From positions 2,604,001 to 2,668,000 of the forward strand of contig NBAY01000001.1 of NCBI GenBank assembly GCA_002794775.1: a DNA stretch of 64,000 bases. The letters are read 5' to 3'. Below, piece after piece: positions 43,641 through 53,575 of this stretch (position 1 is the stretch's first letter; the number at the start of each line of letters is the position of its first letter). Under the pieces are notes generated by a model. It made no database searches. It was given only the letters and a program-made list of their open reading frames with translations, and was not told where the DNA came from. The DNA is from Porodaedalea pini (taxonomy: Eukaryota > Basidiomycota > Agaricomycetes > Hymenochaetales > Hymenochaetaceae). The position numbers and the translations under genes were made by a program.

Positions 43641-44380
43641 TCCTTCTAAATACAGTTCTCTGAGAGCAGCGAGTGTCTTCCCTGCTAGAACGTCGTACAT
43701 CCAGCAAGCACAGTCTTCCTCGATGGACTTGTAACAAAGAATTGACAATGAGGTCCATCGCTCAACCTCGGGAGCAACCATCTTGAGAAAGCTTCTGAAA
43801 TGCGGACTCCTGGTAAGGTCCACATCCAGTCCGACAGACTTGCTTCGTTCCATGAAGACCTTGGGGTTCCTGCTTGGAGTCAAATGTGTCCACAATTCTG
43901 GGGTGTTGATGGCTACGTCACGGAAGTAGTGATTGACCAGCGGAATCGATTCAGTAGTGCACTTGGCATCATCGGCATGCATATGTCAGAAAATCTGTGA
44001 GACAACCTCGACTGGTAGTGATAATAGCCCATGGCGATGAATGACAGGAAGATATTTGGCCTGTGCAATTGATAAGCTCTTCTTCGCAGCCCAATAGAGC
44101 ACATTTAGGGCTGTGCCAAGGATCTTCAGTGAGCGTAGTGTTTCTATTGCGGACTCAGAAGGACCTTGTAAACCATGTGACAAGGCCGAAATAAAATTTC
44201 TGTTGTGAAAAGAGAAATCAGGATAGGCCTTCTGAACAGGTAGAAGATGAAACGCACCCGTCAATCACAAGAATATTGTCAAGGTTAGTCTTTCCTCCAC
44301 TGGCTTTCACATGGGCCAGGAAATTCTCCAACAACTGGATATGGCAATCCTACAGAGCAGTCATCATCTTAGAAGACAGG
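43638..44380 (-). pseudogene. F-box/LRR gene interrupted by the Tnp2/CACTA element: 5' half
   Basis: Carries the first exon remnant (LLENFLAHVKASGGKTNLDN, then the GG|GTGCGT donor at about 44270), the FISALSHGLQGPSESAIETL segment, the F-box (LLSLPVEVVSQIF, then MHADDAKCTTESIPLVNHYF) and KSVGLDVDLTRSP up to AALRELYLEGS at the insertion point. A TGA replaces the conserved Gln right after QIF, and the first exon has no ATG in frame (a TAG lies just upstream). The gene was therefore hit by small lesions besides the transposon; the order of events cannot be told. Confidence 0.88.
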
Positions 44381-44525
44381 CGCTATATTCTGTTGATGAC
44401 TTTGTGACCTGAGTACTGTGCAAAAGCGGCTTCTGTAATCTAACAGAGTATGCAATGGTGAAAGAAACAAGTTGAACTTGTCGTGAGCGGGAGCAACGAG
44501 GCGTATATGTAGACATGATACCGAG

Positions 44526-44585
44526 TGACTTGCCGAGCCAGAACTTCGACTCGGAGCCGAGTCGAAGTTCCGGCTCGGCAAGTCA
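44526..44585. repeat. 60-bp near-perfect palindrome (hairpin)
   Basis: Two 29-bp arms (44526-44554 and 44557-44585) with one mismatch are separated by two bases (AG). The left arm begins TGACTTGCCGAGCC and contains CTTCGACTCGG. It lies between the F-box gene half and the Crinkler-like gene, outside any coding frame. It could be a tiny MITE-like insertion, a foldback remnant or a terminator-like hairpin. Confidence 0.9.
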
Positions 44586-45402
44586 TGCCGGACCGGATTA
44601 TTGCACTCAAGTATATTTAGAATACCATCCCACAGTGAACCGAGTCATCCAACTGAGTCATCCATATCAGAAAGTGAATTGCTCCAAGGGTCACTGATGG
44701 TTGACCTGGACCGAACGGAGACACAGAAAAGCGATTCGGCATCAACACTGCAGTGACACAACACGTGTGGATGACGAAGGCAAGACTCCGTGCAAATGAG
44801 CCCATTTCATCCTCAGGTCACCAACAAGTTGCGTTGTCAGCTCAATTGCAGTCCATATCGAAGAATATTCCATGGTTGTGTCACCACATGTTTTCTTTGC
44901 TGACCTCTGCTTTCATAGAAATGTCCATCTCTTTCCACCCAGATGGGACCCAGGATGTATGTCGTGATTTCATGTAGCATAGGAAATGTGAAGCAACCTG
45001 ACTATCTTAGCCTGATTCTTGTTCCACCCCAATGCGCCGGAGTTTGTGCCCTGGTGCAGATTCGTAACCTTTAACATTAAGGAGACTGTCGAGGAACCAG
45101 AGGCAAACTCTGCATCTAGACTTATTTCTGGCATGGGACGCATCTTTGATCGCATGCCAACACTCAACCTGCGGCTGCACTGGGCGCGGAGAAGTAGCCG
45201 TCTTCATTGTGGAAACTGTTTCATCAATGAGTATAGAGACTATTGTAGAGGAACTTACGTAGCTCTAAACTTGCTCCGGACCTATCAATATTGTGTATCT
45301 TTGAGCGGGCTTTCGACTCTTCACCGTCCGGGTCAAACGTTACCATCATATCATAACATATATTGCAATATTGTACAAATTCCGAATCAAGACATACATA
45401 CT
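44586..45402. other. Intergenic; one short frame with a PAM2-like motif
   Basis: No full gene recognised. A frame at 45019-45576 (+) begins FHPNAPEFVPW, resembling the PAM2 motif (LNPNAxEFVP) that binds the MLLE domain of poly(A)-binding protein. No start codon or upstream exon could be assigned, and the rest of the frame is antisense to the end of the 45403 gene. Confidence 0.35.
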
Positions 45403-47301
45403 TCAATACACCAAACGATACACACTTCGAATCCTAGGAACGTTCTCGAAAGCCGTACTGATGTCCGTACCTCCATCGGTATCCGAAAGGATCACAACAT
45501 CAATTTTGTCTTCGCCAGACCATTTCAATCCTTGAGTCTTGAGCTCATGGTCTCTGATCTTGACAGTCGCTTGTAATATCACACAATGCCTTCCCCTTGG
45601 CTCGTAAATCCAGGCATCAAAGGATTCGGCCTTTGGGACGTAAAACCCCTGCTCCTTCTGTGGAGAGCTGGGGCTAGATTCGTAGTCAACACGCACCACC
45701 TGTGAAAACTCTGCCTGTGGAATGTCAACTGGCCCGCCTTTCAAAATCTTCACCGCATGATTCTGGTGTCCAATAAGTAGGGTGTATGGCTCGGCGCCTG
45801 GATCGTTCCTCCAATGCTGATTCTCTTGGTTAGACTGTCGCTTGGCGACCCTTTTCATAGGGTACATTCGCCATTGTCCGCCAAGCGGGAGGATATTCAC
45901 GGCACATGCATCCAATAGGCTACCAGCAGATGCCCTGGCCTTGGGACTTGTCAGGAAATAGTGATAAAGTTGGTAACCACTCTGTAGCTCCATCTTCATG
46001 AAAGTCTTGAGCACCAGGTCCGCGGTAAAGTTCGTAGCGAATTCGACATGAAAATCTGTAGGATCTCCGCGCTGAGGCCTTGCAATGAGTACACTGTGAG
46101 AGAATTGGGTGTCGAAGTAGCCGGCGCTCAGGTTTGCAACTGTATCTTGGACTTTTTCCCAAGTAACCTCGCACATATTTTCAATTATACGTGTCTTGTG
46201 TTTCTCTGGCGTTTTCGCATTTAAGTACGCTAAGCGCGCACTCGGGCCATATTGTCGGAAAAACGACTCCAGGACTTGTTCCCTTAATGGGGGCTTGGCG
46301 TGTTGAAGACTTCGTCTATGTGAAATATCGCTGTCAGGTCCTGTTTTCCTGAAGACTAAATAAGATCCTTACGCGACAATGCACTCTTCAAGAGAAAATG
46401 GTTCCATCCATAGTATTTCAAAGTCCGGATATTTAGTAATGAAACTGAAGTGTTTTGCACGCGGCGATGCCGACACGATAAGCTTCCGACTATACGAGGC
46501 GCACGCATTGAGGAACGCTGTCGGCGGGAAAAGTAGGTCAGGGTTACTATCGACCAGGAACCATGTATTGTTAGGCAGGAACAGGAATTCCGCATCCGTT
46601 TTTCGCGAGGAATATACTCCGGACTCGTCAAATATGATGAATTCGTTCCCTTTCAACATAAAGACGGTTGTTTGTCGCGCGAGAAGGCGCTGCGTGAGCA
46701 CGAATAGTAAGAACATGCTTTTCCCTGACATACAAATGAGCTAAACGCGCGAAAAAAAAAATGAAGCACTTCTCTCACCTATACCAGGAGTTCCGGTGAT
46801 AACGACGCCAGGAATCTCCGCTTCATCATCTTCAGTCGGTACGAACTCGATGTTAATGAATGGATTGTATGGAGGGAACAGAGCTGCGTTCCCTATATCT
46901 GGGTTCTGCACATAGCCGCGTTCTGCACCGCCCTCTGCGCCAAAGATACCCCAGATGTGCTTCAACATGGCTCGATATTCATCTCGTACAAGAACTCCAC
47001 GAGATCTGAAAGGTGTACGCAGCAGCACCGGCACATTTCCATCAACTCTCCAGCTTAACACGGTAATCTCTTCTGGGACGGTTACATTTGCAACGTCTTC
47101 CTCTGGTTTGTCGCGGACGACATTGTGACGCACGAAAACGTCCTCTGCCCTTTGCTCTCCCCAGGTTATGTCGTACAATACGGCCAGAGATCCTTTGTAC
47201 GAGAGATTGTCTCTCGCAACTTCTACCGCATCAGGGAGCATGTCCGTCACAAGCGGCCGCATAGTGGTTAAGCTGGTAGTCTGACCGATGGAGTCCGACA
47301 T
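45403..47301 (-). CDS. Crinkler (CRN)/RHS-like P-loop NTPase
   Basis: Three exons, 47301-46779, 46724-46373 and 46315-45403, give 595 residues. The P-loop (VVITGTPGIGKSMFLLFVL, Walker A at about residues 170-177) is split by the first intron and is restored only on splicing, which supports the model. Further family-like segments are TVFMLKGNEFIIFD, NTWFLVDSNPDLLFP (candidate Walker B), RKLIVSASPRAKHFSFI, MEPFSLEECIVA and REQVLESFFRQYGPSARLAY. This arrangement is seen in fungal proteins related to Crinkler effectors and trypanosome RHS proteins, which are abundant and variable in agaricomycetes. No signal peptide was seen. The C-terminal third is less typical and may hold the variable effector part. 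Biological role here is unknown. Confidence 0.72.
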
Positions 47302-47929
47302 TACATTGTGACTGTTCGCTGCGGATGAGGATGTGGGCAGTTATGGAAGGTTTTTCCTGTATAAGGTGTTGGAAGGTAACCCGGTGTCGTCCTTGACGGA
47401 CTCGGAGTCGTGAGAATGATTTATAATCGCTTCACAGTAAAAGCGTACGTAATTAAGTTGTTATCTTTTGTATGAAACGGTACACCCGAGACATCTGCCT
47501 TATCCGACGCTGTCGATGTGGATAATGAGGAAGCTGTGTCTAAGCTATCTTATGCTACGTTATACATGATTCACTTTTGAAATGTTCAGTTGGTGATGCT
47601 ATCAAGCAGGGCACACCTATGTTTATGGCGAACGACGTGTTATTCCCCACGTCCTATATGCCGAGCCCGGGTTCATCTACTTTGCGTTGCATCCAGTGTT
47701 GACGACGACGGTGTTGCGCGTAAGAAGTATGGAGAACACCACTCTGATGAGACGGACCAAGACCAACGTGACGAAAAGGATGTCTGGGGCAATTTCTACA
47801 ATTTCGAGATGAAGAACATCAGTTTCGTTGCTCTTGAATGCGATAAACCCGGACTGACATTCAGGCAGTCTGCCATACACGATACGGGATCTGTCTACTA
47901 TCTGTTGAAGTTCTGGTAGCGTCATAATG

Positions 47930-48686
47930 GACAACGCCGCGTTCCTGTGTGTGTTATTCTATCTCCGCATACGGCCGCTCTTGGAGAAGAATGAGCACAA
48001 TACGATGGTGGCGCGGAGAAGCGAAGTGTTCGAGGCGCTCGCTAGGAAATGAGTCGGTGACAGGGGATCTAGGTTCTTTCAAGGAGCCGAGCTCAGTTCG
48101 GCCGCCTTTAATCAACTCTTTTCTCCAATGCTTTTTGTGACATACATGCGTATTTGCGGACTCCGTGGTACAACGTCAAGGGCACCAGTACAGGCGAACG
48201 TTATGAGTTTCACTTGCACGACTTCATGCAGAGGTTCATCTTAAAGGCTGCATTGGCGATAAAGGACAAGGATAGTGTCGCCTTGGATACAACTCCGCTT
48301 CAAGTTTGCTTAGACCGCCCCTATGGAATCGACTTCTCGCCCATTTCAAGGGGCGTCATGAAGTTCATCGATGGAATCAAGCCGAGCAAGGTAAGTGCCC
48401 CTTCTTCGAACGCAGTCGAGTCTCTGTTACAATACCTACTCCTTCACAGATGCCAGAGAGTCAGTTGGATAGTGTGAAAGAGGAGTCGGATGACAATGAA
48501 GCTGATGATGTGAACATCATTTATAAGAGGTGGTTCTTTGAACACTATATCGACTTACCTTTTCTACTCTGTAGCTTCCAGGACCTCGAGTACTTGAAAG
48601 AGGCTTTACTGTCCAACGCACAGCTTTTCCGGAACTATTCTGGTCAATCCTTCTTTGGAAGAAACGTGAAAGATTATGGTTTATGA
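47930..48686 (+). pseudogene. Broken gene of unknown function
   Basis: Coding-like frame MDNAAFLCVLFYLRIRPLLE starts near 47927 and meets a TGA at 48049-48051, after which the same frame goes on (FFQGAELSSAAFNQLFSPML). At about 48145 the frame changes to YLRTPWYNVKGTSTGERYEF and RPYGIDFSPISRGVMKF. An intron (48391-48449) joins in phase to a final exon (MPESQLDSVKEESDDNEADD ... NVKDYGL, stop 48686). I do not recognise the family. The internal stop and frame change suggest decay. It lies head-to-head with the Crinkler-like gene. Confidence 0.45.
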
Positions 48687-49981
48687 CCGATAAATATAGG
48701 TGAAATCAGTCAGCACCTTCTTTCCCATTATCTCGCATTAGTACTGACGATCTTACGACAGCTATTTACATGTATGTATCGATTAGACCCGGATGGACAG
48801 GTAAAGCGTTGCTGTGAAACATGTAATATTTGATGGGCGAACGTTCTCCGAAGACTTTCTATAATACAAAAAGCCCTATGCGTACGCTGAGTCATCTACA
48901 GTAACACGAGTGCGAGGCAACACCGACCGGACGTGAGTGAATGCAAGCGAGAAGCTGGTGCGGAGTGCACAACATTTCTCACGAATACAAACCCCCATAC
49001 ACAGTAATCCTTGACACAAAGCCCTCTCAAGCTCCTGTTTGCTTCCGACACTATATAGTACAAAATGTACGATTTCACGGGCAGTCGAGTGTGCAGTCTC
49101 AATTTACTGCGCGACAGATCATCTAGAGGGCCTTCGGCGAGTGCAGAGGGAAGCGATTGGAAACGATGTCTGAACGGTTCGTCACATTGCCTATCGTGTT
49201 CTGCAGACTGAGAAGCATGCATTTTTATCAGACTGCAGACCTAAAAAAACATCGTAACTGGCGATGAACTCGCACTGAAGGAAGGCTTCAGTTCAATGTG
49301 GAATGATCTGGTAGAATGCCCGCAGTGCGTCTGAATCAGTAGCAAGTTCGATCTCGGCTCTTAGCTTCGTATCTTGGTGTTCTGACAAGATTAGCGACAC
49401 ATGGGGAAGAAAGACCTCTCACTGTCTACCAAGACCCTGCTGAGCATGGCGCTTGCTCTTACCGATTCTGTTTGAGAATGGCTATGCCGAAAGATCAGAT
49501 TCATTGGCTTACCGGAGTGACCTTTTACTCTGCTAGCAACCTTACACTACCCTCCTTGTACTGCCTTCGAAGCGAACATGATGTATGGCGAACGTGACCA
49601 AAACATATTTCTTCGATTCTGAAGTGTGTGATCTAATAACATCACCTTCAGTCTCCAGATTGACTTTGAGCCTTTTCTTCTGATTATCCAAATCTAAGCA
49701 CATTTCTTCTCTCGTACTCTGGTCATTGGGGCGACAAATACACTTCTGTCAACTGCCAGCTTCTTTTGCGGTCTGGACTGTAGTAGACAGCAACCATGCC
49801 AAATAGATGTAAATAAATACGCGTCGCGACGCGTTGTGGAGCCATTACTATAAAGGGCGCCTCTCTGCCTCCCTTCTCGTTCTTCACTACCACTTCCATC
49901 TCCGCACCCAGCGAGTGCACTTCCTTCCATTGCCCCCAGCACCCCACTTTTCCACCTGCCCACCTCCAGCCTCGAGCAACC
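48687..49981. other. Intergenic 1.3 kb; upstream region of the 49982 gene
   Basis: No supported coding frame. The last 150 bp contain the MCB-type palindrome (separate entry), an ACTATAAAGG TATA-like box at 49848 and a CT-rich leader before the ATG at 49982. Confidence 0.5.
49819..49834. promoter_or_regulatory. Palindrome with two MCB (ACGCGT) cores
   Basis: ACGCGTCGCGACGCGT is a perfect 16-bp palindrome with two ACGCGT sites, 148 bp before the start codon at 49982 and 14 bp before a TATA-like box. ACGCGT is the MluI cell-cycle box bound by Mbp1/Swi6-type factors at G1/S genes in fungi. The function here is inferred from sequence and position. Confidence 0.45.
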
Positions 49982-52069
49982 ATGTTTAACAGTCTGCGCC
50001 TCCTGCGGCACGTCCTCACCGTCATGAGCATGATTCCGACACCGGACTCTGCCACTGTCGCGCTCACAGAACTCGACATGGAGCTCATGACGTTTGGAGT
50101 TCGATCTTCCTGGAACTACGACAGGGTCAGTATGGCATTCCTCAATGCTGGAGACGATGCGCTGCCTCAGGCCGCGGTGCCACCCGAGTACGACGCTGCC
50201 ACCCAGTCCCCTCTTTCCTTCCTCTTCTCCCACAACGTCTGCTTACATCCATCTGGAGTGACAGTCGAACTCGACCCTTCCACCCAATCTCCCCTCTCCT
50301 CCCTCCTCTCCAACAATCGCTGCTTCCACCCTCCCGATCCAGACCCCGAATCGCTTGCCAATGCGGCAGACCTCGGCGGCACATCACACTACGATAGACT
50401 GAGTGGACTCTTCATGTACTTCGAGGAACCTCGAGCGATTGAGACGCTCAACACTCCCTTCTCACATTTCCATACTACGACTACCGCTGTCTCGCCCACA
50501 GACCTCGTGCCACCCGTCTACAATTCTATAATGCACTCTACCTTCAATTTCTCACACATCTATCTACTTGTCCTCCTCGGAAATGTCTTGGCCCTCCTCA
50601 CCGTCTTGGCCCTCCTCACCGTCTTTGGCTCCATTCCCTCGGCTTATGCACTTCTCGTTGCCATCGTCATTGTCGGACTGTTCAACGTCGTCATCGTGCT
50701 CGTCAATGTCATTCCTACCTGGCAGCTCGTCCTTGGTATAGCCTGGCTCATTGGATTCTGTTCGCGTGTCGACAAAGTGAGTGACCCTCCCTTATTGCGC
50801 GACCAATCATCTGATCGCTATCTAGGACGATGTTTTACACAAGATTGAATGTCATTTCCTCGATCTCGCGGAATCGGAAACAGCTTGGAGGCTCAAACGC
50901 GTTCTCACTAGTACTGGCTCATTCTACAGACAGCTCGTGCTCTTCCTCACCTTGAACGATCTTCTGGTGTTCCAAGCGGATGTCCTACGGTCTGCCTTGC
51001 CGTCTCTGAGTATTCCTAAACGGGATGATTTCCGAGCCGTGCGTTGCTTTCATTGTTATCCATCGTATCTTCTCTGACACGTTTATCCAGGGCCCATTCA
51101 GCTCCGGGTACACTACTTGTAAACATTCCAACATCGAAGGCATTCCGGTGGCCGAACGCTCTGTCATGCCACATCCTGTACTTCATTCCTCAAGCTCCTC
51201 GTCGTTGGTTCTAGCTCTGAGTCAAGCATCGTCGTCCTCAACGTCATCTGAGCTCTCTTCGCTTTCGCCCTCGATTTCGACAATGTCTCTGCCTTTGGCG
51301 GTCGACAGTCCGACACGTTTATCATCCTCGTCTTCGGCTTCAGACCTTTCCCTGTCCTCGTCGACGTGCTCTCAAGATTCAATGACATCCTTCGACTCTG
51401 ACGACTCCGTGTTACCGTCGACTCCAGAGTTCAAGCCATCCGGACAAGATGACGAACCTGAGGCCATTCACTTCTTCGAAGACGATACAATCGAATCGGA
51501 ACCTGCTCAGACCACGGAAGCGACCCCACGCGGGATGTTCGACATCTTGCAGAAGGGCTATGAGAGTCGTGTGAAGAGAGGTGCTCAACCTGCCGATCCT
51601 GTTCCGACTCGTCTTTCATCTGTACCTTTATCGGAGACGGCGCTATGCTACTTGAAACTCAAGCACTCTTACTATGCAATCAATGCAATGGTGCTAGCGA
51701 ATGTGAGGGATGGCACAGATGACTGCGAACTACATCCCGCGGAAGAAGACGTTCCACCTCAGGCGATGTCTGAACTTGGTGAAGACGACTCGGCTGCGGC
51801 CGTAGACTCATCGGAAGGTGTACGTCGGAAGAAGAAGAGGAGGCCGAGATGTCAGAGGAACAGGAACCGTGAGACTTATCCCGATGAAAATGGTATGACA
51901 TTTCGAGTTTTCTGTCCTTCGGTCTAACTGACTGAGCCTAACATTAGTTGCCGGACCTTCGTCTTCTTCCTCTCAGCGTGCTGCCGCTTATGAAGAGCGC
52001 GTGGAGAGTGCACCTAGGATGAGAATCATCCCCATGGATCCGCTTCCGGATGTCATGCTCCTCCAGTGA
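49982..52069 (+). CDS. Predicted membrane protein with Ser-rich cytosolic tail, function unknown
   Basis: Four exons, 49982-50776, 50826-51038, 51091-51892 and 51948-52069, give 643 residues; all junction phases fit. Residues about 1-180 contain two similar Pro/Ser-rich blocks (TQSPLSFLFSHNVCLHP and TQSPLSSLLSNNRCFHP). Three hydrophobic helices follow at about 190-262 (HIYLLVLLGNVLALLTVLAL, YALLVAIVIVGLFNVVIVLV, TWQLVLGIAWLIGFCS). Exon 2 is amphipathic (DDVLHKIECHFLDLAESE). The tail has a long Ser run, an acidic part (IHFFEDDTIESEPAQTTEA), GMFDILQKGYESRVKRG and a basic patch (RRKKKRRPRCQRNRNR). The family is not recognised. A truncated duplicate lies at 18093-18990. Two separate genes (49982-50850 and 51166-52069) are the alternative, but the in-phase introns argue for one. 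Confidence 0.65.
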
Positions 52070-52900
52070 AGACTCAAACGTGTTTTCAAGCGTTTCTGTT
52101 CTCGTCTGTTATCCTTTTATCAAGCTTCTTTCGTCGCATTTTTCTAGCTCGTCAACCTCATGCACTCAATCCCGTCAAGCCCGCTACCTTCCCTCATTCC
52201 TGTCCAGTCGCTTCGTTGATCGAAGCCACTGGACGTTCTCCCTGTCGACCATCGAAATCAGGAAGCATTGTCGGAACACTGTATTCTCGCCATCACTGCA
52301 CTCTTTGTCTGTTGCGACCTACCCCGTCTGGGACGGGGTCAGAGTCCGCTCAGGCAAGAGTTGTCGGTTAGCTCGGTCCAGCGTCGCCCTGTCCCTTCAA
52401 TGTTGGGACGGGTGGCATCGGAACAGTGTTCGGCCTCGTTCACGCCGGCATTCCTTTCTGTACGGGCACGCTTCCCGTTTGGTCTCCCTCCTTCCTCCGC
52501 TTGACGCATTGGCTTGCATGAATTTGACGACTGCTTGACGCGATTCTAATGAACGATAAACAAATGATCGCAGGAACACACACGCCTTCACTTCTGGTTT
52601 GGATCCTCTTTCAGCCTCGGATGCCTCTTCTCTGCTTTCGCGATCTCCCTGCACTCTACAGATGACTCAACACTCTCACTACCAGGCTTTGTACATCTTC
52701 CTAAACCCGACATCTTTTACCTGTCCAATACAGTCATATCCCGCATTTATTTACAACTGTCACATATACCCTATCGGACACACATTTCGCGACTCGCTCA
52801 GCAGCGCCTTCACGACATCCTACGACACCTTATCATCACGGACCCTCCACGGATGTCGTGGCTATCGCATATCGCTATCCTTATTAGCCTTCGCCTTCGA
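51160..52900 (+). repeat. Segmental duplication, intact-side copy
   Basis: Counterpart of the inverted copy at 17180-18990. The similarity begins just before the Ser-rich stretch (at about 51166) and runs through the stop codon into the 3' flank. Confidence 0.85.
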
Positions 52901-53575
52901 TTTGTTACTTCATGAGTTTCTGTATAAGTTCGAGACCCGCATCATCCCCGACCGTGATTCTTCTCATCCTGTATCTTTCTGTTTCCCATCATTCGATATA
53001 TTCCTCGACTTGTACTGTAGCTTCCTTCCCATCATATCGCGTGCGACTGGAGTTTATTCATTTCCACCATCTTCTCTCATCTCGTTGAGCACGTGTTTCG
53101 ACATCGCATACTGGTTATATATAATCTATACTTTGTTTCTTTCATCTCTCTCCATTTTCTTCATGTTTTACTTCATCCTGAATAAAGCCAGTTTCAACTC
53201 TACCACAGCGATCTTAGAAGAACATGAAGTCGTCTCATCCTCCTTCCCTTATGCTTACGCAACTTAATATTGACGAAAGAACGAAGGCAGGTTTGTTGCA
53301 ACAGATCTAGAAACCGAACCAGATAACTGCCTGAATGATGTACGCATCTATAATCCCGACGCATTTATACATAGGAATGCGACAAAAGCAAGGCATTACC
53401 TCGCCATATTAATATTGTCATGTGGCAGCATGAAAGTGGCAGCATGAACCGGAAATGAGAGAAACCCTCTAACCATCTAGAGAAAAAATACCTGTAGAAA
53501 ATGGAGGAAGACTAGGATTGGGAGCTTATCTTTCTACACCGTGACATGCTTGCATCATCCGCCACAGATCATGGA
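52070..53575. other. 3' flank of the 49982 gene; no convincing gene
   Basis: CT-rich sequence, part of it duplicated at 17180-18090. A frame at 52599-53267 would give 222 residues with hydrophobic stretches (LSLLAFAFDLLLHEF), but it is typical of reading through CT-rich DNA. It is not kept open in the duplicate. Confidence 0.5.

Noticed and set aside
49694..50233. 179-residue minus-strand frame
   Set aside because: Antisense to the first exon and leader of the 49982 gene, low-complexity, no family similarity.
52599..53267. 222-residue frame with hydrophobic stretches as a membrane protein gene
   Set aside because: It reads CT-rich 3' flank sequence, overlaps a duplicated non-coding part, and is not kept open in the duplicate at 17180-18090.
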